Shown here piece after piece: positions 11,185 to 23,786 of a stretch of DNA of 64,000 nucleotides. The position numbers were made by a program, and so were the translations under genes. Every line of letters begins with the position of its first letter. The first letter of the stretch is position 1. This DNA comes from Vitrella brassicaformis (Eukaryota; Sar; Vitrellaceae), in assembly GCA_001179505.1 (NCBI GenBank), contig CDMY01000375.1, forward strand, positions 1,341-65,340, in the 5' to 3' direction. The notes under the pieces were generated by a model. That model was not told the DNA's origin. It did no database searches and saw nothing but the letters and a program-made list of their open reading frames with translations.

Positions 11185-12638
11185 CTAGCAGACGGTCATG
11201 GATTTGTCGCCGATTTTGGCTGCCTTTTCGCTGTAGTCGGTGGACTTCTTCTCGAGCTTCTCAGCCGTGATGTTGTTCAGCGGCGCTATCGGGAGATCCT
11301 AGACACACACACACACACAGATGTACACGCAGAGACCAGATTGATGTGACGTCAGTTGGTGTGTCATGTCATGCCGCCTTTTGTGCGGTGGGGTATGTGA
11401 CGCACCTCTGGATTGGACTGGAAGAATGATCTCAGCTCGAAGTAATACTTGGCATAGGTGCTGGGCTTGACGATAACCTGACGATCCAATGCATTGACAA
11501 CACACACACACACAGACAATGATGGAAGTGCTCATGCACTACGACACATACGAGAGAGCGAAGCCATCTCTGCTCTGCATGTCTGTGTGTGCCCACCTGG
11601 TACTGCAGGAGTTTGACGAACTTGATCTCCATGTTGTTGATCTCGTCCAGCGTGAAGAACGGGTAAATGTACGCAAAATCGCTGTTGCCCAGGTACTTGT
11701 CGTCCCAAACCTGGGCACACACCGCACCCACACGCACACACAGATCGACACACACGGTCCAATGACACACAATCGATCGATACGTGCCGTCACTTGGCCA
11801 GGCACCTTTTGTGCGACGATGAGTGAGATGAACACCAGCGGTCTCCAGTTGCCAAAGTGCAGAGGCAGTCCTGCAAAGACAGACGCATCAGACGCACACA
11901 GACCACACACACAACCACTTTCGCCTTCCCTGGCCGCGCCAGTCAGTCAGTCAATGATCGATCCCCTTCATTCATTTTGCCCACCCCACCCAGCAACCAC
12001 TACCCCGACCTGAGAAGGCGATGAGTCTGTTGATGTAGAGGAGCGAGAGGACGTTGCACTCCGGGCTGTACTCGGCGCACTCGTACAGCGCCGTGATGAA
12101 CTTCTCGATGTCCTCTGCCGAGGGTTTCTTGGTGAATTTCTCCAGGAGGGTGCCCTTGAGCATCCGCTGCTTCTCCTTCAAATACGTCTCCTCGTCAAAC
12201 ACAAACCTGGGCAGTCACAGTCACAACACACACACACACACACAGATAGACAGACAGACAGACAGACAGACACAGATACACAGACACAGACAGAGAGAGA
12301 GAGAGAGAGACTGACTCAGTGTGTGCCTTTCTTTGTTTCTTTCTTTCTGCCTGCCTGTCTGTCTTGGGCCTGTCAGTCATTTCATTCACACTCACTCACG
12401 GACTCACTGACTCACTGACTGACTGACTGACTGACCAGTCTTCATCCTGCTTCATTTTGTGTACGAGTGAGGCGTCCTCCTCAATCTGGTCCAGGAGAAT
12501 GTAGCTGATGGCGCGGATGAGCTTCTGCATATTGGGCCGGGTGATGGTGCTCGTCACCAGCATGTTGCCGTCAGTCTGGGCCAGCCGGTCCTCATCGTCC
12601 TTGGTGCTGCTGCTTGCCTGAGCCGCTGCTGTCGCCAT
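11185..12638 (-). CDS. Cyclin-Y/PCL-like cyclin
   Basis: Six exons in phase: 12638-12436, 12206-12010, 11870-11806, 11710-11597, 11477-11406, 11298-11185, giving about 254 residues. The cyclin box (about 85-200) matches cyclin Y and Pho80-like cyclins: YECAEYSPECNVLSLLYINR, NWRPLVFISLIVAQKVWDDK, then a block ending YPFFTLDEINNMEIKFVKLL and finally STYAKYYFELRSF. These cyclins activate CDK14/16 or Pho85-type kinases, often at membranes. No obvious N-terminal myristoylation signal is present (start MATAAAQ), unlike animal cyclin Y. It diverges from the dehydrogenase gene at 13030 across a 391-bp gap. The kinase partner is not in the window. Confidence 0.85.
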
Positions 12639-13029
12639 CGTCTCACGCACTGTCAGTCAGGAGAGTCTGAGAGAGAGGAGGGGGCCGGAACTCTTTCGCT
12701 GCCAACCGACAACAGCACACACAATCGACACAACACAAGAAGAGCAGTGTGGCCCTGTGACGCGCTGGTGTCCTGCCTGTCCTCCCTCCTGCCAACGTGC
12801 AGCTCTCACCTCGTGTGTGGTGCTGGCACCTTCTTTGTCAACAATTTTCTCTCGACCACCCCTTCCTCAGTGCCTCCCGACGCTCAGGAAAGCCCTCAAG
12901 CCAAAGGAGGACAGAGCCACTCGAATGCGAGCTTAGCTCGAAGGGCGCTGTAAGCGTCTGGCGCATTCTTCCGTCGGTACAGAGCCCATTACAGCCGAGG
13001 AGTATCGCGCAACTTGCCGCCTCGTCGCC
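12639..13029. promoter_or_regulatory. Shared upstream region of a divergent gene pair
   Basis: Gap between the cyclin (-) and dehydrogenase (+) starts. It contains GCGAGCTTAGCTCGAAG at 12927-12943, a partly palindromic version of the motif found in other divergent gaps here. Confidence 0.5.
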
Positions 13030-16000
13030 ATGGCAACAAAAACGGCGCAGCCTTATGGCAAGCGTCTGTCGATGGTCATACCTCGCCAAGGTGAGCAGCC
13101 AACATGTCCTATACACCTGCCTGCCTGCCTGCCTGCCGGCCGGCAAAAACACACAGAGAGAGATTTGGGAAACGGGCACGCATAAGTGGACGGACTGGCG
13201 GTGTGCTGGTGGCCGGTTGGGTTGTGTTGTCAGTGCTGTATCTGGAGCGGCCCTTTTCGCAGAAGCTCAATCGGGACTCCATCTGGCACTTCAGGCAAAA
13301 CTACCGCTCGTTCAGGTCAGTGAGTGGGTGGGTGCAGTGCACTCAAGGCAGGCACAGCACGGGCAGCCCAGCCAGTATGTATGTTATGTGTACACACAAC
13401 ACAACCATTTATTGTGTGCGTATCTATTGTATAGGTGTGGGATGCCCCACGGTGCCAAGGGCGAGGCCGACGAGGCGTTTGAGCGTGCCGTGTCCAACCC
13501 CCCCGACACACTGCCCGACGCCGTCTTCGAAGTGGAGGCCTCGCCCAAACACTACAACGGAGATGGTATGGTACACACAACACACAACACACCCCACGTC
13601 AAAGGCAGCGCGCACCCCAGCACAGTCGGCTTTGGACTGTGTGTGTTGTGTTGTGGTGTGTGTGGTGTCATGAGTGTACATACTGCAGTGACGCCCAGCA
13701 CTGGGAAGCGTCTGTCATCTGCCTACAAGGAAGAGTGGGAGCACGTCGAGAGCAACGACACCAACCTCGCCAAAATAATCAACGTACACACACACACACA
13801 CACACGCGAGCGCGCGCGCGCGCGTACTCACACATGAAGATACCCATACCCACCCGCCGCCCCCGTCCATTCTCTCGTCTGTTGATGCGATGCGATGCGA
13901 TGCGATGCGATGCGATGCGTGCAGTCGATAGCCGAGTTCCGCATCGGCTACCGCCGCTTCCGCAAGGGCGAGGCCAAGGGTGCGCAGCGCCACATGGGCG
14001 ACATCACGCGGGACATCAAGCGAGAGCACCTCCGTGTGCTGCCCGTGGCGCAGCTCAAGCAGCTCCAGCTGCAGCTCTCGGAGATGCGCAAGCCGTCGGA
14101 AGAGCGCATCATGCCCAAGGGCTTCCTGCCCACCGCATTTCACGTTCACTTCGGCGCAGGCAAACTCGGACTCGGTATTAAGATGACTGACTACACAGAG
14201 ATGGATGGATGGATGGTCTTTTCTCTCTCTCTCTTTCTCTGTCTGTGTGTGTGTGCAGGTTTGATATCGACGGCGTTGGCAGGGAGTGGACAGCCGTTTG
14301 CCATAGTGGATCCCCCGCTGGATGCGTGGAAGGAGCTGCTCGAGAGCAAGTCGCCCACCACAGATGTCATCGTCAACGGCACCAAAATCACACAGCTCCA
14401 AGTGTAAGCAACCACATCACGGCCACACTCACACCACACAGCCGCACACCACACAGCCATCCCCCTATCTCCCTCTCTCTCTCTCTCTCTCTCTGTGTGT
14501 GGGTGGGTGAATGTGTCAGGCTCCGTCCGGGTGACCCCCTCCCCTCTCTGCCCATCGCCCCCGGGCAGCATGGCGGCTCCACCCCTCTGCGGCTGTTCGT
14601 GTGCTCGTCCGACGACGCCACGCTGGCCACGCTGATCAAGGCCGCCACGTCAATGAGCACCTCGGTGGGCCCCGCGCTGCCCATGATCGGTGACCGCATC
14701 AGCGGCGTACTCAGCGACCCGCCCAAAGACCACCACAGACTTCCCACGCTGTTCGGATGCGAGAATGACCACAAAGCTGGTGGGTGTGCTGTGTTGATGA
14801 GATGAGGGCAAAGGGGGGATATATGGCCGGGTGGGGGGGACCGGATGTGTGGTGTGGTGTGGTGTCTTGTGTGTTTGTTTGTCAGTTGATCGGTTGGCGA
14901 ATTCGTTGGCGGGCCGTGTGGATGTGGTTTGCTGCATGGTGGACCGCATTTGCACGGGCAGAGAGCTCACGCCCACTGAGATCCGCATCACCACCGAACC
15001 TGACCCCGGTAAGCAACACCCTCCCGCCAACACACAGACACAGAGGAAGGAGGACATCCTTATAATATGTATGGCCTCATTCCTCTGCGTGTGTGTGTGT
15101 GTGTGTGTCAGGTGCGATTGTCGTCATGACGCCCCCCGAGCCGCCCGCGTACGCACCGGCCTTTGGCGGCGAGTGCTTCACGCTGCCGTTGGTGGAGGCC
15201 GAGGCACACTACTTCGCAAACCGCAAAATCACCATCGTCAACGGTACGTACGTATGTGTCTCTGTCTGTATGGGTGTGTGGCTGGTCCTGAGGCAGAGGT
15301 GATGCCCTCATATCTCCCTTTGTGTGTGTGTGTTGTGTGTCTGTGTACAGGAATGCACACGACGCTGGCCTTCATGACGCTGTGCATCATGCAGAAGGAC
15401 GACGAGCCACGTGAGCTGAGCAGACAGACACACACACACACAGACAGACCAGCACTCATCAATCCATCTGGCCATGTGCGTTGTCGCTGCAGGCAGCCAC
15501 GAGTTGCTGACGACGGCCACTCTGCCGGACGACAAGCAGCGGGAGGTCTGGGCGTGGGCCGTCGCCAGAGTGCTCATGATCCTCTGGCAACACGACACAC
15601 ACATCATCAAGGTAACGTAACCCTCACACGCACACACGCACACACACACGCGTGGAAAGACGCCTTCTCCCGGTGTCCTTGTGTGTGTGTGTGTGTGCAG
15701 CATGCGCACTGCATGAATGACGACATCGAGCTGGCCCGTCTGCTGCTGGGGTATGCGCGCCGGACGCTGAACCGGTTCGCCACCATCAGCGACACCACCG
15801 GCCGCATTCTGTCGGGGGGCGTCACCAACCGATACCAAACACGACTGCAGCCCGTCGACAAGTTTCTCATGAGCCAGTAACTACACACATAGACACAGAC
15901 TGGGGCAGAGAGAGAGAGTCGGTCTTGTGTGTGTGTGTGTGCTGGCAGTGAGGTGGGTGAGGTGCCTCTCGGGAAGATTGTGCTCAAGTGAGACAGACTG

Positions 16001-16311
16001 AGACCGGCAGACACACTCGGTGATGTTCGGCTATCTCCCTATCTATCTGTGTCTGTGTGTGTGGTGTCATGTATTGTATGGGTGCATCGACCGCACCAGG
16101 GAGGCGGAGCTGACGGAGGGGTTTCTGCTGCGGGCCGTCCGGCGACTCGTCGAGGATGCTTACAGGTGGGTGTGAAGCAACGGGTGTGTCCACTGTACAC
16201 ATGCACCATCTGCGCAACTCCTATAGAGGGCTCCCACGCATCACTGTCTGTGTCGTGTCTGTCAGGTTCACTGGTCTGGGCACCACGGCGGCAGCCAGCC
16301 ACGCCATGTGA
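13030..16311 (+). CDS. Mannitol-1-phosphate dehydrogenase-like (polyol long-chain dehydrogenase family)
   Basis: Fifteen exons in phase (13030-13090, 13234-13315, 13435-13565, 13689-13783, 13925-14174, 14259-14403, 14520-14779, 14886-15008, 15112-15243, 15351-15410, 15493-15611, 15701-15876, 15949-15987, 16100-16165, 16266-16311), about 594 residues. A Rossmann NAD-binding motif (HVHFGAGKLGLGLI) begins near residue 195, preceded by an unusually long N-terminal extension. Further family landmarks are GCENDHKAV (about 335), CCMVDRI (compare MVDRI in mannitol dehydrogenases), MTPPEPPAYAPAFGGECF and GMHTTLAFMTLC. The family interconverts mannitol-1-phosphate and fructose-6-phosphate with NAD(H). 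Mannitol as storage or osmolyte is known in coccidian alveolates and brown algae. The substrate is inferred; other polyol phosphates are possible. Confidence 0.65.
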
Positions 16312-17850
16312 GGCTGCTTGCCAACCACACCACACTGAGACCGCCAGCAGACAGACAGACAGACAGACAGAGAGGCCGGTTTAATTTTGTTTGTTGGGTG
16401 TCTGTCTGCCCACCTGACTGACCATGACAATGGGAGCACTTCTGAGGTCTTTCTAGCTTCGTTCTCCTGCTGCTGTCTACCGTGCGGTGTGTGTGTTTGG
16501 GGCCTGGTGTCGTTGTCCTTGGTGACCGTCGGGAACTGCACAGAGGGCCAATCCACCCTTTTGCGGTTCCGGACGATAACCGTGGCCGACGATGGAAGGA
16601 CCCAAACACCTTTCGCGCCTTCCATTCCTTGTCCATTTCGTGTCTCGTGTGGCTGTGTATGTATGTATGCGTGTGTGCTGTACGTGGCAGTACCCACCTC
16701 GGCTTGGCTGGCGGTCATGATGGTCACCCGGGCGCACAAGACACGTGTGTGCGTGGGTTTCCAATGTGGCTGGCGGCGTAAGCCGAGGGGGTAGTGGACG
16801 GACGGACCTGTGGCTGATGCACACAAAGTGCGTTGTGACGTCTTGTGCTGTGTAGGAGTGAGTGGCGGTTTTGTTTGCGTGTGTGTGTGTGTGTCTGAGA
16901 GAGAGAGAGAGGGGGAGAGAGAGAGAGAGGGAGAGAGGGAGAGAGAGGGACATAGATACACGAGAGTGTGTGTGCACATGTATGTATGTATCGCTGTATT
17001 AATTGTATTCTGACTGCTATTGCAGTGCACTGCCTGAGAGGGAGGAATTTTCCGTCCAATTCAGTCAGGGATGGGATGCACACACGGAGAGAGAGGAGAG
17101 AGGAGAGAGCAGTGACCTTCCGGCCTTCACCTGTCTGTGAGAGGTTTAAGTGGATAGATGGGCGAACAATGATGAATCAGTGACCCTCACACAACACACC
17201 CCTCCCCTCCCTCCCTCCCTCCCTCCCTCTCTCACTCTCTCTCTCGCCCCCTTATTCATCTGTCTGTTTTGTTGGGTCGATTGGTTCTGTTGGCACCCCA
17301 CTCACTCACCCTCCCTCCCTCATGATCAGTGGTGTGTACTTTTCGCGTTATCAGTCGCAGCTAGTAGGGGACAGACACATGTCATGAGGCATCCGATCCA
17401 TCTGCCGGGTGTGAAATTGATGTACATTTTGTATTTCTGTGTGTGTGGCATACGTGTGTGTGCGATCAAGGACGGATCACTGATGGGATGGACGTGAAAT
17501 GAAAACCTGCGTCGATGGCGCCCACCCCACCACATTGGTGCGTCTTTTGCACAACTAACGCTGCACGTGTCGGTCCTGCAGGCAACGATGTGTATAATGT
17601 TGACATACATAATCGCCGACATGCATCCTGTCGTCAGTGGCGGGATTGACTGAGGCAGGCCATCGTCACGTCAGAAGGTTAGAGGTGAGTGACCGCTCAT
17701 TCGGCGGGGAGAGAGACGTAATTGACCGACTCGACCTGGCCAGGAGACGTAATCGACTGGCCAGATGAGAATGAGCGAATGAATGTCCGTCCCACCCGCC
17801 ATGCCATGCCGGCCCTTCAGTGTCCCGATAAGCCAGTCCATTATCACAAA
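16312..17850. other. Long microsatellite-rich intergenic region
   Basis: No gene supported. It holds CAGA repeats (16345-16370), a pure GA tract (16896-16950), CTCC repeats (17205-17245) and GT-rich stretches. Long open frames here come from low-complexity sequence. Confidence 0.5.
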
Positions 17851-17963
17851 TCAACTGCCGGCTCATCTTGTTCTCGACAAACAAATCCACTGCAGAGTTT
17901 GCCTTTCCCTGACAAATCTTGCAGTGGATGTGTTCGTCAAGGCCAAGATGAGCCGGCAGTTGA
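17851..17963. repeat. Imperfect inverted repeat with about 45-bp arms (long hairpin)
   Basis: Left arm 17851-17895 starts TCAACTGCCGGCTCATCTTG. Right arm 17919-17963 ends with its exact reverse complement, CAAGATGAGCCGGCAGTTGA. The inner part of the arms is complementary with mismatches and a small bulge, and the loop is about 23 nt. Transcribed from either strand it would fold into a hairpin of about 113 nt. Confidence 0.85.
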
Positions 17964-19468
17964 GATGATCAGTCAAACATACACACGTACTCATCTACAT
18001 AGCGGCAGGGATCGAATGGGCGGCAGCATACACCGGCTGCCGTCGGTACTCGTGGCACTCATACACAGACACACACACACACACAGGAAGACAGGGCCAA
18101 CCACAACCAACCACGGCACATGCCATTCCCCCAAACCCTCCCTCCCTCCCTCCCTCCCTCAAACACACACACACACGAAGACACACACCTGCTTACACGG
18201 ATCCGCCCGCCACCGTGTGAATAAGTGTAGATGCCGTCCATCCATTCATTCAAAGGCTGGAAAACGCGGAAACGCAGCATGACCCTAGCGCCTAGCTATC
18301 CTCCGTCTGTCTGTGTCTGGGGGTGGATGGGTGTGGTGTGTGGGTGTGGGTGTGCCGCGGTCATGTCTGTCATGCAGTGGCATTCATTCGTCATGTATCC
18401 ATCGCATCAGGTACGTATCAGGTACGTACGTGTACACGCATGTGTCTGTCTGTCTGTCTGTCTGCAAAACTCACTCTCTGTCTGTCTCACTCACTCGTTG
18501 TCTGGAAAACCATAGCACACCCACACACGGCACTCAGACACGCGCTCGCTCGCTCACTGCAAAAAGAACGCCGCCGAACCCGACCCGACGACCCGATCCG
18601 TCGGATTCATTCATTCATTCAGCAAAAATGTCACGAAGATTGCCTGGAGGGAGGGAAGGCACCCCCTCCCTCCCTCCCTCCATCCCTCCCTGCACTGCAC
18701 GCACCCTTACAGGCATGCATTTGGGCCCTTTGCCTCTGTCTGCGTCTGTCTGTCTGTCTGTCTGTGAGTGAGTGAGTGATTGCTGTGTTTGTGCAATGGT
18801 GTTCGGCTCCCATGACAGGTCAGCTTCGGGACCATCACAGGACGACACCACACACTGCAGGCAGGCAGGCAGGCAGGCAGACAGGCAGACAGGCAGAAAG
18901 GCAGACACACAATACATACCATCCCTCCCTCCCTCCCTACACTCGCCCAGCCCACCCACGTGCACACACAGTCGACTTATCAATCATACAGTGCTTGCAA
19001 GGAAGGAATGGAAGCCCGCTCCCTACCATGCATGCCACCATCCTCGCTTAAAGCATCGGTGGGATGAATGCAGTGATTGATGCGATGAATAGATTAGATG
19101 TGTGGATGCGTGTCGGTCGACGAAAAGAGAAACGGCTCTGGTCCTGGTCTTGGGAGCTCACGCAGTGATGTGACATGGCAGCCACTGGACACACACTCGC
19201 TCGGTCGCTCTCACGCGGCGCATCCACCTTTTCCCCTCTTGCCCCCCGCCCGATACGCACTGACATCCCACCCCTCAAACCATCATTGCATTCGACGGGT
19301 CGCTCCTTGCTCCCTCCCTGTCTGTCTGTCTGACCGTAGAGAAACCACCACCCCACCCCACTCACCCCCGCCATCACCATCACAAAGACAAGACCATCAC
19401 ACGAGAGTGTGTGTGTGCGTCAGAGTCCCTCCCCCCTCAGCTCAGCTCAGCTACTTATAGATAGATAG
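17964..19468. other. Microsatellite-rich intergenic region
   Basis: No gene supported. It contains CCTCC, TCTG, CAGG and CATT simple repeats (18130-18170, 18440-18470, 18740-18770, 18860-18900) and a short GATA run (19455-19468) just beyond the stop of the SPX-RING gene. Confidence 0.5.
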
Positions 19469-22400
19469 CTATCGTCCCCTGTTGGCCCCTCCCCTGTGCA
19501 CCTGCCGCTGCACGCGCTTCCTCACAGCATGGTCCAAAGAGGGCGTCGGCCGATGCGTGCTCAGACCCAATCCCAGCCCCGACACTGACGAACACGACTC
19601 GCCCCCCTCCTGGTACTCGCCGTCCGCCCTCAGAACCAATATCGACTCGTATCCTCCCGAGAAAGACAACCCCCCAGATCCGCTCGGCTCAAAAGTGGTG
19701 TTGGTGGTGGTGGGCGGCACACTAGTCGACGGCATGACCACCGACGAGAAACCGCTGTCGGCCGATTCGAATGACGGGAAGAAGGTGGATCCGGTGCTGC
19801 TGCTGCTGCTGTTGGGGGCGGGAGAAGCCGACGGAGGCGGGGAGGGCCACTTGGGCTGCTGTTGCTGCTCCTGGGGGTACGGACGCACCACGTGTGAGTT
19901 GCTGCGCGAGAGGGGTATGGCGGGGGGCGGTGGGACATCGGATGACGGCGGCGTCGAGGGCGTCGTGTGCGGGTGCGCCGGCATCCGCCCTCCCTTCTTG
20001 CCCCGCTTCGCCGACGATGGCGCGCCGACCTGCTCAGCCTGTCGGATAGCAGAAGAATGGTGGCCCCGGGCAGCTGTGGGTGGGGGGATGACCCGAATCG
20101 ATCCGCCGGTGCCATTGGGATTGGGAATGCTGCTCACAGGCCGTCTCGACGCATGGCTGACATGTGACGACGACGCGGTGCCCGTGTGGGGCGGGGGCGG
20201 GGGCGGAGGGGGCGGAGGCGGGCGGAAAGCGGCGCTCGATCGGTCATCTGTCTCGCTGATGTCCAGTTCGCTGAAGCCGGGTGGGGGCGAGACATGCCGC
20301 CGTTCTGCGCCCGTGTGGCTGACGGACCGCATGAAGCCCGATGACGCACCGACGTGTGGGTGCACGATGCCATTGTGATTGTTGTCTGGGGGCGGGGGCG
20401 GGGGCAGCGGCCGATCTGACGTCGTCCTCATGTGGGCATAGATCGATGGGCGGGCGTCAGGTGACGGTCTCCTGAAGAGTCCCACACCACCGTGCCCACT
20501 GCTCCGCTCGATGTGCGGCTGGAAGGGATGGGACGGCACCGAGAAATCCCCACGATGGCCATCGACACTACTAGCTGATGGCGCCGCTGCTGCTGCTGCT
20601 GCTGGTGATGGTGCCGCTGCGTCATGCTCCTCCGATCTGAGCGAGTAGTTGGGCAGTGGCGGGGTAATTGGGCCTTTCTCCGTCTGCACCGAGAAAGGTG
20701 AAGATGACGAGAGAAACGGCGAGAGGGAGGAGCATGGCACGAAAACGGTGGACTGTGCTGTCGACTGAGACTGAGACTGGGGCTGCTGCTGCGGCTGGGG
20801 GGACGAGTATGAAGCCGTGTCCGCACAGGCATCCTGCTCACGCTGCTCTCGCCGATGCCGCCATAGATGGGAGAACCGGCTCTCGCCCGGAGTGTCGTCC
20901 TCATCTGCCTCATCTGGTTCGGAGGCCTTAATGTGAGCAGGGGGCGGCATGGCGATGGGCTGTGGTGCTGGTGGTGGTGTTGGTGTTGGTTGTGCTGCAG
21001 CGATGTGGTTGGTGAGGTCGAGCCAGGTGAGGATGGATGTGATGACACGCGGAGGGGGCGAGGAGGGGGTGCGCAGAAGGCTGCTGTCGACGTCAGTCTG
21101 ACCACAAACAAACACCCAAGAGACCAGACCGTCTGTCTCTCCCCTCCCTCTGTGTGTGTGTATGCTCACATCACACACATACCAGCAGAGCAGCATCAGC
21201 GGCCTCCCCACTTCTGGCCCTCATCATGTGTTCGCACAGCTGCTTGTCGCTGCAGTAGCAGTCAGGGCAGCACATCGAGAAGCCCTGACCCGCCAGCCCG
21301 CCTCCCATCCCGTCGCCGCCATAGCCGTCCTCACTGCCCTCCTCATCGCCATCTCCCTCACCCAGGCCCAGCCCATCATCGCCACAATAGCCGTTGAGGT
21401 AGGCCATGTCGCCATCTATCAGGTCCACCCCGCTGCCCAGCATCGACAGCCGCACCGAGTGTGGCAGCGACAGATGCGGCACGGCCGGAGATGACGCTGG
21501 CTCCTCAACCACTGTTCCCACACCACCACCCACACCCTCCGCCCCCTCCTCTGCAAGCTTCTCCCTGCTTTTGCTCCGCCTCCGCGCCCGCCAGACCTTT
21601 CTGGGCTCCTCGCTGGTCATGTGGTCTGCCGCGAGAGGCGGCGTCTGGCGTGGTGTGAAGGCTCGGGGTGTGGACGGGGTTACATTGGCGTTGCCGGATG
21701 TGGGGAAGGATGGCATGGTGGACTCAGAGGGGTCGGGTGACGCGTGGGGTGCCTGAGGGTGCTGCTGCTGCTGCTGGTGCTGGTGCTGCTGCATGAGTGG
21801 GGGCTGGCTGGTGGAGTGTGTGTGTGGTGCCGCATCGGGGAAGTAGGTACGGAGGAAGCGATTGAGGATGCCGTCTACGCGATAGGTGTCGGGGTCAAGG
21901 CTGAAAAAGACACACACACACACAGCCAGACGGGGCGGGGCGGGAAGTAAGGACAGTGAGTGCATTGAACAGACAGACAATGGTGTGTTGGGATGGCATG
22001 TATGGAATCCCTCCCTCCCTCCTTACTTGGTGACCCTTTTGCAGACGGGGCATGATTCGAACAGCAGGTTGTTGGCCTTGGCGTTGGCATATGACGTCGC
22101 CAGACAGTTCCAACCTGATAGACAGACACATCAATCAATGGACCACAGAAACCTCTGTGAGTGTGAGTGTGTGTATTGGGTGCCCATTACAGAATCTGTG
22201 TGCGCATGCGGAAAGCGATACGGGGTCGGTGAGGGCGCAAGTGCAGATGGGGCACAGCAGCCTCTCGCGCGCCGGGGGCTTCTCCAGCACCATACCCATG
22301 AACTCGTCACTCAAACGGTCCAAACTGCTCACCTAGGGCGACACACACGACACAGCGCACAGATCAAAACACAAGGAGAGGGCAAGTCAGTCAGTCAAAG

Positions 22401-23237
22401 TGTGAGTGGTGGAGAACCTACCAGGTTGGGCAGTTCCGGCGATCTGTAGAAGTCTTGCCTCGACAGCGTCTTGGAGGCGCTCTCGTCATCTAGCTGACCA
22501 AACCGGGTGTGCTTCCGCCTACACACACAGATGTGATGTAAGCTGGTGGCTGGCTGGCCCCTCCATGCCATGGGCTCATTCGTTCCCGTGAGTGACGCAC
22601 GCGACGCACGCACCTCTTTTTGGTGATTTTGACGACGGCAACGCTGTTCCACACCACATACTGCCTGAGCTTCGCCAGCAGCTGGCCGGCCTTGGCGAAG
22701 TTCTCCATCAGCTGCCGAAACTCCTGGTAGTGCTCCATCTGCAACAGGTGGTCCAGCAGCCCCTCAAAGGTGCTCGGCATCACCCCCACCAAACCGCTCC
22801 CATTGCCATTCTCGCGATGATGAGAATAGGGTGCCAATGAGGCCGAGTGGCGGATGGATGCCAGGTGGCGGATGACGCGTGGGTGTGTCTTGAGGTATCT
22901 GAACTGGTCGTGGATGGCGTCGACGAGCGCCTTGACCTCGGCCAAGTGGCGGTGGAACGAGCAGTCGACTCGGCCCAGGTCGCAGAGCAGAATCTCGTTG
23001 AAGTGGTGGTTCTCCTGGATGGCCACATCCATGCTACTGGACACACACACACACACCACGCCACACATCATGCTTTCTTGAAGTGTTGCATAGTGTGGCC
23101 ATCGTGGATGGCTCTGCTGACCCGTTGTGGATGGCTTCCTCCATGGCCCTGATTTTGCGTTTGAGCAGCTTGAAGTTGAGGTAGTGCTTCCCGCGGTTGG
23201 ACTTGGCCTGCAGCCGAATCGACTTGCCGAACTTCAT
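19469..23237 (-). CDS. SPX-RING E3 ubiquitin ligase (NLA-like)
   Basis: Seven exons in phase: 23237-23122, 23036-22614, 22518-22422, 22332-22191, 22114-22027, 21900-21183, 21097-19469, about 1070 residues. It starts with MKFGKSIRLQ, the canonical SPX N-terminus. The SPX domain runs to about residue 180 and ends in VVWNSVAVVKITKKR, matching the basic helix that binds inositol pyrophosphates in phosphate sensing. A C3HC4 RING follows at about 239-280 (LLCPICTCALTDP, CAHRFCWNC, SCPVCKK). The SPX plus RING order is that of plant NLA/BAH1, ligases that degrade phosphate and nitrate transporters. Here a very long Ser/Pro/Gln-rich disordered tail of nearly 800 residues with a polyproline run is added. 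A role in phosphate-responsive protein turnover is inferred. Confidence 0.85.
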
Positions 23238-23786
23238 CTCGAGGGACGAAACCACCCACCCACTCACTCACAGCGGAATAGACCGACGGTGAACCGAAGA
23301 GGGAGGAAGACGATTACACACACCAGATGGTGGTCAGGTCAGACAGAGCTGCGAACAGCAACGCGGCGGGAGATCAGCAGGCGCCGTGAACCCACATCGA
23401 TTCGATGCGCAGCTCCCATAGGTCTATGCGGTCGGTGCATGCAGTCCATGTGCCGGGGTGACCTCCTGGCGTCACGCGGCGCCCTCCATCACGCCCGCCA
23501 CCTCATGGGTCAGCCTCACGCCATGGAGAAGGCCGCCATGGCAGCTGGGACCCGACGTTAGTTGCCGAAGTGCTTGGAATAGCTCTTTTGGTTCTCCAGG
23601 CCGATGTTGCCGAGCTCGCAGGCGATCGCCGAGGGAGCGGTCTTATTTCTGAAGGTTTTCGCAACAGAAGCGGTGTGGAAGGTGCCGTGTGTCATATCCA
23701 CTTTCAATTAGCGGCGTTCTGCGAGTCTCCCTTCCTCTCACCAAAACGGGCGGTGTTTCCCTCTGATTCGTTGTTTCTCTTGAAGG
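23238..23786. promoter_or_regulatory. Upstream region between divergent genes
   Basis: 549 bp between the SPX-RING (-) and the putatively myristoylated protein (+). GAGCTCGCA at 23612-23620 is a reverse-orientation version of the recurrent TGCGAGCTT-like motif. Open frames crossing the region are not supported. Confidence 0.4.

Noticed and set aside
16221-17030. Long minus-strand open frame of about 269 codons
   Set aside because: Consists of microsatellite translations (Ser-Leu and His-Thr repeats) with no domain-like sequence.
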